DNA of 64,000 bases from Amarobacillus sp046328225 (GTDB lineage: Bacteria > Chloroflexota > Dehalococcoidia > Tepidiformales > Tepidiformaceae). A program made the translations under genes and the position numbers. Shown here in pieces: positions 9,401 through 16,896 of this stretch; positions within the stretch are counted from its first letter, which is position 1, and the number at the start of each line of letters is the position of its first letter. The notes beneath the pieces are model-generated. The model was not told the DNA's origin, did not search any database, and saw only the letters and a program-made list of their open reading frames with translations. Where the stretch lies: assembly GCA_046328225.1 (NCBI GenBank), contig JAXLWZ010000009.1, positions 1 to 64,000 on the forward strand, in the 5' to 3' direction.

Positions 9401-9739
9401 GCGTTCGACCATCGGCGTGTCCTTGCCGAACGTGCGGTAGGCGCGGCTCAGCAGGCGGCAGAGGTTCCGGTACCCCTCGACGCTCGCGCAGAGCACCGTC
9501 AGGTGGCTCGTGGTGGCGTCCTCCTCGCGGACCGTGAGCTCGCAGCCGGTGATGGGCTTCAGCCCCCGCTCGTGCGCCGCCTTCGCGAACTCCATCGCGC
9601 CGTAGAGGTTGTCGTGGTCCGTCACGGCGAGCGCGGCATAGCCGAGGGCCACCGCGCGGTCCACCAGCTCGTCGTTCGTGCTGGCGCCCTCCCGCAGCGA
9701 CCAGCACGAGTGCGCGTGCAGCTCGACGTACGCGGACAT
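6416..9739 (-). CDS. dnaE2: Error-prone DNA polymerase DnaE2 (PolIII alpha-like)
   Basis: 1107 residues. The N-terminal PHP domain begins with YVELHAHSCWSLREGAS, typical of DnaE2 rather than replicative DnaE. The polymerase core contains the carboxylate motif PDIDLDFP and the RGRGSS segment, and the C-terminus has an OB-fold. It does translesion synthesis in SOS mutagenesis, usually with ImuA/ImuB, neither of which is encoded here. The ATG at 9739 was preferred over the one at 9757 because the latter lies inside a LexA box; the -10 sits only 6 nt before 9739, suggesting a leaderless mRNA. Confidence 0.93.
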   Translation of the reverse strand: MSAYVELHAHSCWSLREGASTNDELVDRAVALGYAALAVTDHDNLYGAMEFAKAAHERGLKPITGCELTVREEDATTSHLTVLCASVEGYRNLCRLLSRAYRTFGKDTPMVERGWLFEWREGLIVLSGCREGRVGVLLERGERQAAEALAAEYRDAFGAANFYIELQDHDVFGDHERAGRLAALAERLGIEVVATNNAHYHVRERHRLNDALVAIRHRLTLDSSHHVRRPNSEFFLKRGEEMERRFARFPGAVANTAAIAARCAFDLTTDLPYRLPDYPVPEGATLDSFLRGICERAFKRKYGPREREAVRTDARERLERELGLIEKHGLAGFFLVYWDILQLVNEIAHELHGRAKDLPSDERPVGRGRGSSVSSIVCYLIGLSHIDPVKNQLYLERFLNDELHSLPDIDLDFPRDIRDVLLQRIYDRYGPEHAAIVAAFPTYRFKNAVLDFGKVLGLPEPVLAKLNKLGGMYSSAREIATEMEHVPELQELVDAPIWRDLIALADAAAGFPRHIGQHVGGVVISAEPLSSVVPVEPARMDGRWVCQWDKDSVDDARFVKIDFLALGMLSAVGDCLDIVEEVNGVRVDLGRVPHDSPEIFASIQEGDTMGVFQIESRAQIQTLPRTRPANIDDLAVQVAIIRPGPIVAGAFHPYMEYRERRARGEHVDIDYGHPELGPVLEHCMAETLGHVLYQDQVLQIACAVAGFTPGQADRLRRAMSRKRSAEAMQALAEEFFEGAKRQGISRAAAEIAFERMSAFAAFGFPKSHAVAFALLAYESCWLRYHYPAAYYCALFNAQPMGFYSVEVLTGDALRHGIHVLAPDINRSHPGAWPEEENIRLGIDHVRGLGGGWMARRARGTNGVLSLPERIVAERGAHGPYRSLHDLMTRARLDQREGEALIRAGALDDFGLERRELLWQLGLLALPRREGLPLKGRGRKTTASLQAALPLPTGQDMAELPELGAWQELAWDYELLGMTDASHPMALVRPLLHEGILTTRHLGGPHNPNRLPEGMRIEMAGMVVTRQRPQTASGVMFMLLEDEFGLANVVVYTPLQERQRELVRATPFVIIRGRVDNKQSGFPNLIAESFRRCPLPGRIEAPGGHNWG

Positions 9740-9745
9740 CGGTCC

Positions 9746-9776
9746 AGTATAGAACAAGCGTTCTGTTTTGTGTCGA
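9746..9776 (-). promoter_or_regulatory. dnaE2 promoter with embedded LexA (SOS) box
   Basis: Minus strand: TCGACA (-35-like), a 19-nt spacer, then TATACT (-10, plus-strand 9746-9751). The perfect 12-bp palindrome GAACgcttGTTC (9752-9763) abuts the -10 and matches the GAAC-N4-GTTC core of Bacillus/actinobacterial-type LexA boxes. LexA bound here would block the polymerase. The 6-nt gap from -10 to ATG predicts leaderless translation. Confidence 0.75.
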
Positions 9777-9823
9777 AATCAGGCCGATTTGTGTTCCCGT
9801 TCACTTGCAGTGGCGTTGCGGTG

Positions 9824-9833
9824 GGGTTAACCC
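9824..9833. repeat. 10-bp perfect palindrome in the dnaE2/surface-protein intergenic region
   Basis: GGGTTAACCC is a perfect palindrome about 55 nt before the start of the plus-strand gene. It could be an operator half-turn, but nothing else supports that. Confidence 0.25.
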
Positions 9834-9887
9834 TTCTTAACAAAAGCGCGTTGAACAATTAGAGTCGGGGTTACTCGGAGGTTGCTC

Positions 9888-10511
9888 ATGCGAACTCGCC
9901 TCATGCTCATCCTGATGGTCGTTCTCGGGTCTTTCCCCGCGATGCTGGCCGCGACACCGGCGAAAGCCCAGAGCCCGGTCTGCGCCGACGCCCCGCCGAC
10001 CATCTCGCTGAACCCCATCAGTGGGCCCGCCGGGACGCAGGTCACCCTTCGCTACCGCAACTTCCGCGCCGGTGACCCCATCAAGGTCATCTTCCGCGTC
10101 ACCGGCGACCCCGTCGTGGCCACGGGCGTGGCCGAGGCCGATGGCGAGGGCCGGATCACCTTCACCGTGCCGCCCGCGCCCGACGGCGTGTACTGGGTCT
10201 ACGTCGAATGCCACACGGCCGCGCACTTCCGCGTCGGCCCCGTGACCCCGACGGTGACGAGCAGCCCGACGCAGACGGCCACGCCGACGCGCACCCCGGC
10301 CGTGACCACGACGCCGGCGCCGCCCGTGCAGCCGACTCCGGTGCCTCCGACCCCGGTCGCGCCGTTCGCCGGCGATGGCCAGGTCGCGCCGTCCGGGATG
10401 AATATGACCGTGCTCCTCGCCGCGCTCGCCGGTGTGGCCGCTGGTCTTGGTACCGTCGGGACGGGTGCCCGCCTGCACGCTCGCCGGCGCGCCTCGCACA
10501 CACCCCGTTAG
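9888..10511 (+). CDS. Secreted surface protein with IPT-like domain, TP-rich stalk and C-terminal membrane anchor
   Basis: 208 residues, from an ATG preceded by CGGAGG with 6-nt spacing (a TTG two codons upstream is less likely). A signal peptide ends around ATPAKA. The next 90 residues form a beta-sandwich-like domain starting ISLNPISGPAGTQVTLRYRNF, typical of IPT/TIG folds. A Thr/Pro-rich stalk of about 50 residues (TPTRTPAVTTTPAPP) leads to a hydrophobic helix and a final Arg-rich tail, so it is probably anchored at the C-terminus without sortase. Ligand unknown. Confidence 0.7.
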   Translation: MRTRLMLILMVVLGSFPAMLAATPAKAQSPVCADAPPTISLNPISGPAGTQVTLRYRNFRAGDPIKVIFRVTGDPVVATGVAEADGEGRITFTVPPAPDGVYWVYVECHTAAHFRVGPVTPTVTSSPTQTATPTRTPAVTTTPAPPVQPTPVPPTPVAPFAGDGQVAPSGMNMTVLLAALAGVAAGLGTVGTGARLHARRRASHTPR

Positions 10512-10529
10512 CGAATCGCCGAACAGAAT

Positions 10530-10560
10530 GCGAAGGCCCCGGGACTCCCGGGGCCTTCGC
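10530..10560. terminator. Strong GC hairpin between convergent genes
   Basis: A 14-bp perfect stem (GCGAAGGCCCCGGG) with loop ACT sits 18 nt after the surface-protein stop and 20 nt beyond the 3' end of the convergent glycosylase gene. There is no U-run on either strand. It may serve both genes. Confidence 0.65.
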
Positions 10561-10580
10561 GCGTTCGCCGCGGTGTGGTG

Positions 10581-11042
10581 CTACGTCTTCTTGCCGCTCT
10601 CCAGGAGCTTCGCGCGGTATTCATGGTGCGCGGGCACCGATTCGCCCACCACGTAGAGGAAGTAGTACGCGCCGTAGTCGCCAACGTGCTTGAACCGCTT
10701 CTTCAGCGCCGCGATGGTGTCGCCGAAATCCCCGAGGCTCGCGAGGTACGGCTTCATGCCCCCGTACTCCCGTTCGATGTCCACCATCGCCTGTGCGTTG
10801 TGCACCGTGGCTTCGACCTTGCGCCGGTTGCGAATGATGCGCGTGTCCGCCATCAGCCGGTCCAGGTCATCCGGGGAGTAGCTCGCAATGGCGACGGGGT
10901 CGAAGGCCGAGAACGCCTCGCGGAAGCCCGGCCACTTCGCCTCGACGATGGCCCAGCTCATACCGCTTTCGAAGACGGCCTTGCTCAGGACCTCGAGGTA
11001 ATCGGCGGTCCGCACGGGCTGGATAATCGCGGGTGGTTCCAT
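10581..11042 (-). CDS. DNA-3-methyladenine glycosylase I-like protein (Tag family)
   Basis: 153 residues. FESGMSWAIVEAKWPGFREAF and the IIRNRRKVEATVHNAQ segment match the Tag family, which excises 3-methyladenine through a helix-hairpin-helix fold. It is shorter than the usual about 190 residues. The extreme N-terminal Cys/His and the C-terminal His-x3-Cys zinc ligands of E. coli Tag are not visible, so it may be a zinc-less or altered variant. The start at 11042 was chosen because similarity begins there; the frame is open upstream to 11123. Confidence 0.7.
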   Translation of the reverse strand: MEPPAIIQPVRTADYLEVLSKAVFESGMSWAIVEAKWPGFREAFSAFDPVAIASYSPDDLDRLMADTRIIRNRRKVEATVHNAQAMVDIEREYGGMKPYLASLGDFGDTIAALKKRFKHVGDYGAYYFLYVVGESVPAHHEYRAKLLESGKKT

Positions 11043-11137
11043 GCGCGGGAGCGTGCCCGCGCGCGCCATGCCCGTCAAGCCGCGAACGCGACGAAGCCCG
11101 GACGGCTGCCCGGGCGTTCGCACGCTGCGTTTCGGGC

Positions 11138-12151
11138 CTACTGGTCGCGCATCCAGTAGGTCACGCCCGGCTCGAGGCGCACCAGCGTTGTCAGGAAGTT
11201 CGCGCCGCTCACCCAGCGCATCCAGCCACCCTGCCCGTCGTCGCGATACACCGCCGCGCAGGCGCAGGCCGCCGGGTCGGCTTCCTCGACACCCCAGGTC
11301 ACGGTTCGCCAGCCATCAGGCGTGATGTCGCGCTTCGCGGTGATGCCCGAGGACACGGGCGGCACCGGCGGCGCCGGCACGCTCACCGTGGGCACCGCTA
11401 CCACCACGGTCGTGGGAGCGGGCTTCACGGGCGTTGCCGTCGGCGCGGGCGGCACCGGCGTCGGCCTCGGCGGCACCGGCGTCGGCTGCGGCTGCGGCGT
11501 CTCCGGAGCGGCCTGCGGCAGGCTCGTCGGGGGAGCCGGCGGCGGCGCGCTCGCGCCCTTCGGCCCGTACAGGTAGATCGCCCCCTGCGCATCGTCCGCG
11601 GCGAAACCGTAGAACGAGGGGTTCATCATGATGCTTGGCGTGTCCGAGTGGTCCAGGCCGATGCAGTGCCCGAGTTCGTGGGTCACCGTCGCCTGCTGCG
11701 CCGCAGGCGGGAGTGAAAAGAAGTGCACGGGATGCAGCCGGATCTCGCAGTGCGAGATGATCCCGCCGCTCTGGGTCACGTTCGCCTGCGCCGGCTGCGT
11801 GTCGTAGTACACGGGCGGCAGCATCGGGGCGACGATCACATCGATGTCGTGCCCGCCCGCTGCCCCGCTGATGTCCGCCACGCTCGACCACGCGGCCATG
11901 CCGTTCGCCACATAGCCCGAAACCGAGCCGTCGGCCGACCACGTGAGCGTGTGCTTGTCCCACTTGCCGCCGATGAGCTTGAACGCCAGCGTCGTGCCGA
12001 TCGCGATCGCGAAGAGCATGAGCGCCCAGAACACCAGCCCTGTGAGGAACGCATAGACCACCGCCCGTAGCCCGCCGAACCCACCAGCGCGCGAGCCCCC
12101 ATTCCCTGGCGTGGCGTACAACGCCTGTCCGTGTCCCCGTCCCATCGCCAT
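11138..12151 (-). CDS. Matrixin-like (M10) membrane-anchored zinc metalloprotease
   Basis: 337 residues with one N-terminal transmembrane helix (about 28-52). HELGHCIGLDH near residue 160 is the extended metzincin zinc site, followed by a Met-turn (SIMMNP). A Pro/Thr-rich stalk (PTPVPPRPTPVPPAP) then leads to a C-terminal about 60-residue module with WRTVTWGVEEADP and the motif ACACAAVY. GGAGG lies 6 nt before the ATG at 12151. The protease would act outside the membrane on unknown protein substrates. No cysteine-switch propeptide is obvious. Confidence 0.8.
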   Translation of the reverse strand: MAMGRGHGQALYATPGNGGSRAGGFGGLRAVVYAFLTGLVFWALMLFAIAIGTTLAFKLIGGKWDKHTLTWSADGSVSGYVANGMAAWSSVADISGAAGGHDIDVIVAPMLPPVYYDTQPAQANVTQSGGIISHCEIRLHPVHFFSLPPAAQQATVTHELGHCIGLDHSDTPSIMMNPSFYGFAADDAQGAIYLYGPKGASAPPPAPPTSLPQAAPETPQPQPTPVPPRPTPVPPAPTATPVKPAPTTVVVAVPTVSVPAPPVPPVSSGITAKRDITPDGWRTVTWGVEEADPAACACAAVYRDDGQGGWMRWVSGANFLTTLVRLEPGVTYWMRDQ

Positions 12152-12383
12152 ACCGTCCTCCGAATTGGGTTTCGAATGGGATCGAGAGCGTGTGGAGGTG
12201 GACAGGGTTGACGTTTCAATGATTCGTGGTTAACGCGGGGGTCCGATAGGTGAAACGGGGGACGCCGGGGTGGTCGGCGCGTGGCCCCCGGGCCGCGTAC
12301 ACGTGGCCTAACGGTGGCTGGCGATCGCATCTCACGTGACGAAAGTCCGTGCGACTGTCCACCATTCGGGGCACCATGGGAGC

Positions 12384-13721
12384 ATGGCCGGTCCCCGCGA
12401 TATCAACCCGAACGACATGATCTCCGTGCGTCCCGCTCCCGCGCGCCGCGTTGCCCCCGTGGTGCCACCCGCGCCCTGGCTCTTCGCCGGCGCGATGGCC
12501 CTCTCCAGCGCCGTGGCCGTGTTCGGCGGGCTCGTGCTCGGCTACATGGCCGCCACAGGGCACGGCATCGGCGACACCAAATGGACGGAAGCCGTGCAGT
12601 CGCACGGCCGGTTGCAGCTGTTCTCCTGGGTCAGCGTGTTCGTGCTCGCGCTGCTGTTCGAATTCGGCGTGCGGCTCAACCAGGCGCCGATGCTGCCAGC
12701 GAAGCCGCGCATGGCCGTCCTGCTCGCGTGCGGCCTCGGCCCCATCGTGGCAGCGGCTGGCCAGCTCGGCATCCCGCCGGATCGCGTGCTCATGGTGGCC
12801 GGGTCGCTCGTGCTTGCCGCGGGCGCGCTCGGCGGTGCCTGGCTCATCTGGCGAATCCCCGCGCCGCGCTCACTCTCCATCGATATCCATCCGCTCTGGC
12901 TGCGGTTTTCGGCGTCGTGGCTCGCGATCGCGGCCGTCGCGCACCTCGTGGCCGTCCTCCGCGCCGATGGCCGCATCGTGGCTCTGCCAGACACCTGGTT
13001 CGTCAACGAAGTGGTCATTCGCGGCTTCGTGACGTTCGCCATCGTGGGCGTCGGTTTCCGCGCCTTCCCCGGCCACCTCGGGCTGGCTGTGGTCGAACAG
13101 CGCTGGCAACGGATCCTGCTGGCATGGTTCACCGCGTCCGTGGTGCTCACCGCACTCTCGGCGGGCGCGTTCGGGCTCGGGCATTCCGGCTGGCTTACGC
13201 GCGTCGCCGACCTCACCTTCGCGGCCGCCCTGCTCGCGCTGACCTGGCGCACCGGCGTGCTGAGCGCGCTCCGGCGCCCACCCCCCGGCGAACGGTATGC
13301 ACTTCTCGTGCCGGTCGCGTGGCTCGGGCTGGTGGCCTATGCCATCGCGCTCGCCGCCCAGGCCCTGCTCACCGACCTCTCGGACCGCACGCTTTACGAA
13401 GAGGGGGCCGTGCGCCACCTGTTCATGCTGGGCTTCATGGCGCCGCTCATGGCCGCGATGGCGCATATCGTGCTTGCGCGCTTCGCGACCGGCCGCCTCC
13501 TCTGGGAGAACCGGCTCACGGCCGGGTTCGTCTGCCTGGTGGCGGCCACGCCGCTGCGCGTGCTCCCGGTGCTCTTCACCGGTTCACCGGGCTCGGTTGG
13601 CAAGTACCTGCTCGCGACCGCGGCCCTGCTCACCACCGTCGGCCTCGCGCTCGTGGGCGCCGTCGCGATGCGCACCTCGACCGTCGCGTGGCAGCGGCAG
13701 CGGGCGCACCGCCGGGCCTAG
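12384..13721 (+). CDS. Polytopic membrane protein, NnrS-like
   Basis: 445 residues from the ATG at 12384 (the frame is open to a GTG at 12336). About 12 hydrophobic helices. The AVQSHGRLQLFSWVSVFVLALLFEF stretch has the QxHGxxQxFGW-like spacing of the first helices of NnrS/heme-copper-like proteins, and RHLFMLGFMAPLMAAMAHIVLARF resembles their conserved His-bearing helix. NnrS proteins are linked to nitric-oxide stress. The link here is by resemblance only, so the function is tentative. Its TAG stop shares CTAG with the stop of the convergent CoA-transferase gene. Confidence 0.55.
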   Translation: MAGPRDINPNDMISVRPAPARRVAPVVPPAPWLFAGAMALSSAVAVFGGLVLGYMAATGHGIGDTKWTEAVQSHGRLQLFSWVSVFVLALLFEFGVRLNQAPMLPAKPRMAVLLACGLGPIVAAAGQLGIPPDRVLMVAGSLVLAAGALGGAWLIWRIPAPRSLSIDIHPLWLRFSASWLAIAAVAHLVAVLRADGRIVALPDTWFVNEVVIRGFVTFAIVGVGFRAFPGHLGLAVVEQRWQRILLAWFTASVVLTALSAGAFGLGHSGWLTRVADLTFAAALLALTWRTGVLSALRRPPPGERYALLVPVAWLGLVAYAIALAAQALLTDLSDRTLYEEGAVRHLFMLGFMAPLMAAMAHIVLARFATGRLLWENRLTAGFVCLVAATPLRVLPVLFTGSPGSVGKYLLATAALLTTVGLALVGAVAMRTSTVAWQRQRAHRRA

Positions 13722-15040
13722 GGCACGCTCGCGTCGTACACCGTGGCGATGTGCCCGCCCGCGCGCAGCGCCTCGATCTCGGCCTCGGGTAGCCGGAGCA
13801 CTTCCCGGTACACATAATCGTTGTGTTCGCCGAAGGTCACCGGTGGCTGCCTGAACTCGACCGGTGTGCCCGTCATGTTCCACATCGGCCCCGCGTACGT
13901 CCTCGGGCCGGCTCCCTCGACCGTCTGCACGCGCGGGAAGCCTCGCTCGCGAAGCTGGGGGTCGTCGAAGATGCGCGAAGCCTCGAGGATGGGCGCGCAG
14001 GCGATGCCCGCGGCCTGCAACCGGTGCATCAACTCGTAGTCGTCGTGTTCGACCGTGTAGGCCGCGAGGTTCCGGTCGATTTCGCGCGCGTGCGCCTGGC
14101 GCCCCTCGTTCGTGTCGAAGCGCGCGTCCGTGGCCCACGCGGGCGAACCCATCACGCGCACGAGCGCCTGCCACTGCGCGTCCGTTTCCACGTGGATGCT
14201 CACCCAGCGGTCCTCCATCGTCGCGGCCGTGCCGGGCGAGAGCGCCGGGTAGACGCCGCAGGGGTACCGGCCGTGCACGTCGCGGTTCCCGATGGCCTCC
14301 TGGATGCGGCCGTTCAGGCTGTAATCCATCACCGCCTGCGTGAACATCGCGGCGGCGTTTTCGGCCTGCCCGATTTCGATGAGCTGGCCGCGACCCGTGC
14401 GCTCGCGCAGCCACAAAGCCGACATAACGGCGAAGGCACCCTGCGCGCCGGCCAGGTAGTCGCCCGAGTAGATCGCCGTGTTCGTCGAGGGGTCCGTGTC
14501 GTCGTAGCCGCGGAGCAGGCTGTGGCCCATCACCGCTTCGAGGTGCACACCCAGCGCCCGCGCGTTGTAGTAGGGGCCGGTGCTGCCATACGCCGGCACG
14601 CGCACGAAAATGATGCGCGGGTTCGCCTCCCGCAGCCAGTCGTAGGTGATGCCCAGCGACTCCATCGTGCCCGTGGCATTGTTCTCGTACACCACATCCG
14701 AAACCGCGACGAGCTTCCGCAGCACCTCCATCCCCTCGGGACGGCGAATGTCGACCGTGAAGCTGCGCTTGTTGCGGTAGAGGCTCACGAACGTCGGGTT
14801 GTAGTTCCAGGGCTTCTCGCCGGGGACGCCGTTGGGCATGCCGCCCGCCCACGAATTCCCCGCGTCGAGCATCGCCTGGCTTGGCCGGGCGACGCGCCCC
14901 CGCGTCATCGGCTGGAAGACAAACGGGTTTTCGGGCTTGATCACCTCGGCCCCGAGGTCCGCCATCTGCATCGTCGCGAACGGTCCCGCCCACACCACGC
15001 AGAGGTCGATAATGCGAACGCCTTCGAGCGGCTTCTTCAC
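13718..15040 (-). CDS. Type III CoA-transferase (CaiB/BaiF family)
   Basis: 440 residues from a GTG that overlaps the upstream gene's stop as GTGA. GVRIIDLCVVWAGPFATMQMADLGAEVIKPE and NNATGTMESLGITYDWLREANPRIIFV are hallmark blocks of family III CoA-transferases, which move CoA between carboxylic acids. The conserved catalytic Asp region (GDYLAGAQGAFAVMSALW) is present. It differs from its neighbour, so the two may act as a heteromeric pair, as known for several CaiB-type enzymes. The substrate is unknown. The open frame extends to 15916, but that part shadows the upstream gene. Confidence 0.9.
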   Translation of the reverse strand: MKKPLEGVRIIDLCVVWAGPFATMQMADLGAEVIKPENPFVFQPMTRGRVARPSQAMLDAGNSWAGGMPNGVPGEKPWNYNPTFVSLYRNKRSFTVDIRRPEGMEVLRKLVAVSDVVYENNATGTMESLGITYDWLREANPRIIFVRVPAYGSTGPYYNARALGVHLEAVMGHSLLRGYDDTDPSTNTAIYSGDYLAGAQGAFAVMSALWLRERTGRGQLIEIGQAENAAAMFTQAVMDYSLNGRIQEAIGNRDVHGRYPCGVYPALSPGTAATMEDRWVSIHVETDAQWQALVRVMGSPAWATDARFDTNEGRQAHAREIDRNLAAYTVEHDDYELMHRLQAAGIACAPILEASRIFDDPQLRERGFPRVQTVEGAGPRTYAGPMWNMTGTPVEFRQPPVTFGEHNDYVYREVLRLPEAEIEALRAGGHIATVYDASVP

Positions 15041-16245
15041 GCCGGCACCCTCCCGTGCGCTTCCACGCGATCGATCAGCGAAGGCTCCAGGCCCGCTTCC
15101 TCGAGGACTTCGCGGGTGTGCTCGCCGAGCAGTGGCGCCGGCCGCCGGAGTTCCCAACCACCCTCGGCGAAGATGAGCGGCCGGCCCGGGAATTCGACAT
15201 CGCCGAGCTCCGCGTGCGTCGTTTTCGCCCAGAAGCCACGGCCCCGGAAATGGTCGTCCTCGAACAGGTCCTTCATGCTGAAGAGCGGCCCGCACATCAC
15301 CTTCGCGCGGCGCGCCTCGGCCCAGATCTCCCGTTTCGTCCGTTCGAGGCACCACAGCAGGAAGTGCGAGTTCCACTCCTCGACGATCGCCGGGTCGAAC
15401 CGCTTGATCGGGTCGCGGTACTTCGGGTCCTGGTTCCAATCGGGCGAACGGAGCATGTCGTCGATGCGCTCGACGTAGAGAGCGGCGGCTGTGAAATCGA
15501 CGTACCCATCCGCGCAGGGATAGATGCCGCCGGGCATCGCGTTCGCCGCGTCGGCGGTGCGAATCGCCTTCCGGCCGCTGAACTGGTACGCGATCGAGGT
15601 CGCGTGCCGCCGGTCGACACCGCCAAAGTGCGTCTCTGTGAGCGCGATATCGACCCACTGGCCCTCGCCGTTCTGCTTCGAACCCCAGAGCGCGCCCATC
15701 GTCGCGGCGGCGGCGGAGGCGCCCGATTCGAACAGCGCGGCCGTTCCCGCCATCTTCGTTGGCTCCCGGTCGGTGAGGCCCATCGAGTACATCTCGCCCG
15801 CGAACCCGTAGAGCACGAGTTCCGTCGTGCGGTAATCGCGATACGGCCCGGTCGCGCCGTAGTTGGAGATGGAGACCATCGACGCCCGGGGATTCGCCGC
15901 GTGAATCGCGTCCCACCCCAGCCCGAGGCGCTCCATCGTGCCCGGGCGGAAGCTCTCGATGACGAGGTCCGCCTTCGCCGCGAGCGCGAGCACCGCTTCC
16001 CTCCCCTCCGCCGTCCGCAGGTCGATGACGACGGAGCGCTTGTTGAGGTTCAGGAAGAAGAAGAGGCCGCTGCGCTCGATGTGCGGCACATCGTCCTTGA
16101 ACGGCCCGAGCCGCCGCGCGATATCGCCGTCGGGACGTTCGATCTTGATGACATTCGCCCCGAAATCGGCGAGCAGCTTGGTCGTGTACGGCCCGGCGAT
16201 GTGGTGGGTGAGGTCGAGGACCGTGACGTTGTCGAGAGCCTGCAC
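15037..16245 (-). CDS. Type III CoA-transferase (CaiB/BaiF family), pair partner
   Basis: 402 residues from a GTG with GGAGGG 6-8 nt upstream. Motifs VTVLDLTHHIAGPYTTKLLADFGANVIKIE, RSVVIDLRTAEG and ESFRPGTMERLGLGW are typical of the family. It is coupled to the next gene by a 4-nt overlap and lies 29 nt after a DUF3237 gene, so the three form one operon. The likely role is activation of an organic acid by CoA transfer in a catabolic route; the acid cannot be named from sequence. Confidence 0.9.
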   Translation of the reverse strand: MQALDNVTVLDLTHHIAGPYTTKLLADFGANVIKIERPDGDIARRLGPFKDDVPHIERSGLFFFLNLNKRSVVIDLRTAEGREAVLALAAKADLVIESFRPGTMERLGLGWDAIHAANPRASMVSISNYGATGPYRDYRTTELVLYGFAGEMYSMGLTDREPTKMAGTAALFESGASAAAATMGALWGSKQNGEGQWVDIALTETHFGGVDRRHATSIAYQFSGRKAIRTADAANAMPGGIYPCADGYVDFTAAALYVERIDDMLRSPDWNQDPKYRDPIKRFDPAIVEEWNSHFLLWCLERTKREIWAEARRAKVMCGPLFSMKDLFEDDHFRGRGFWAKTTHAELGDVEFPGRPLIFAEGGWELRRPAPLLGEHTREVLEEAGLEPSLIDRVEAHGRVPA

Positions 16246-16274
16246 GTGTTCCCTCCGTTCGCGGCGCGCCGCCG

Positions 16275-16718
16275 TCAGACCGTGAGTGCGTGGACCTGGT
16301 AGGTGACTGAGCCCGGCGCGCTGGTGCCGATGCCCACGGCCTGGACCGTGTTTAGCCAAGCGTACCGGTCATCGCCCGTTTCGAAGAGCGGCGCGGTGCG
16401 CAGCTGGAGCCCGCCTGCCGTGCGCACGCCAATCCCGGTGTAGGCCATCACGATGTGCGCCCCGTCGTGCGTCGTCAGCACGATGCGGACGTCGAGCTTG
16501 AAGCTCCCGTCGGCGCGCCCGGTGATCCAGTCGCCTCCGGGTGACGGCTCGACGATGCCGTTCAGGCGTGGCCCGTCGAAGCTCCCACCCGTCACCGGGA
16601 CGATGATGCGAGGCCCCTGCGGGCCGCCCGGGATGGCGATCCCGGCTGCCGTCTTCGCGGTGAGGGTGAAGAGGAACTCCGCGGGGATGGAACTATCGGG
16701 CACGTCTATCTCCGCCAT
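16275..16718 (-). CDS. DUF3237 family protein
   Basis: 147 residues, cytosolic, beta-rich. The pattern with GP.LNGIVEPSPGGDWITGRADGSFKLDVR and a final Y.W.NTVQAVGIG segment matches DUF3237, a small barrel family often encoded beside acyl-CoA metabolism genes. No catalytic function is established. It leads the two CoA-transferase genes in the same direction with a short gap. Confidence 0.8.
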   Translation of the reverse strand: MAEIDVPDSSIPAEFLFTLTAKTAAGIAIPGGPQGPRIIVPVTGGSFDGPRLNGIVEPSPGGDWITGRADGSFKLDVRIVLTTHDGAHIVMAYTGIGVRTAGGLQLRTAPLFETGDDRYAWLNTVQAVGIGTSAPGSVTYQVHALTV

Positions 16719-16780
16719 CGAGTGGGCGGAATCTACCAGAGCGCGGTACCGCTTGAACAGTCCGCATCACGCAAACGAAA

Positions 16781-16805
16781 ACGGCTCCCCGGAATGGGGA
16801 GCCGT
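16781..16805 (-). terminator. Terminator downstream of tRNA-Ala
   Basis: A 10-bp stem (ACGGCTCCCC/GGGGAGCCGT) with a 5-nt loop, followed on the minus strand by TTTCGTTT. It starts 14 nt past the tRNA CCA end. Confidence 0.75.
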
Positions 16806-16818
16806 GCGCGTGTGGGGT

Positions 16819-16894
16819 TGGTGGAGACGAGGGGACTCGAACCCCTGACCTCAGCGATGCGAACGCTGCGCTCTCCCAGTTGAGCTACGTCCCC
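16819..16894 (-). tRNA. tRNA-Ala (anticodon CGC), CCA encoded
   Basis: 76 nt. A full cloverleaf reads GGGGACG acceptor, GCTC/GAGC D-arm, CAGCG TTCGCAT CGCTG anticodon arm, AGGGG TTCGAGT CCCCT T-arm and CGTCTCC-ACCA. The acceptor contains a G3:U70 pair, the alanine identity element. Anticodon CGC reads GCG. Flanked by a terminator on each side. Confidence 0.97.
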
Positions 16895-16896
16895 AC

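Noticed and set aside
9739..9757. ATG at 9757 as the dnaE2 start
   Set aside because: It would put the start inside the LexA box and upstream of the -10; similarity starts at the ATG at 9739.
7088..9862. A 924-residue plus-strand open frame opposite dnaE2
   Set aside because: A shadow of dnaE2; the protein is compositionally biased and carries no motif.
12184..12383. TTGACG and TTAACG around 12208-12240 as a promoter of the NnrS-like gene
   Set aside because: The spacing (about 16 nt) is possible, but the -10 is poor and the distance to the start is about 150 nt; not strong enough to list.
13823..16302. Two long plus-strand frames opposite the CoA-transferase genes
   Set aside because: Family motifs are all on the minus strand; the plus-strand proteins are low in hydrophobic cores and rich in Arg/His/Val.
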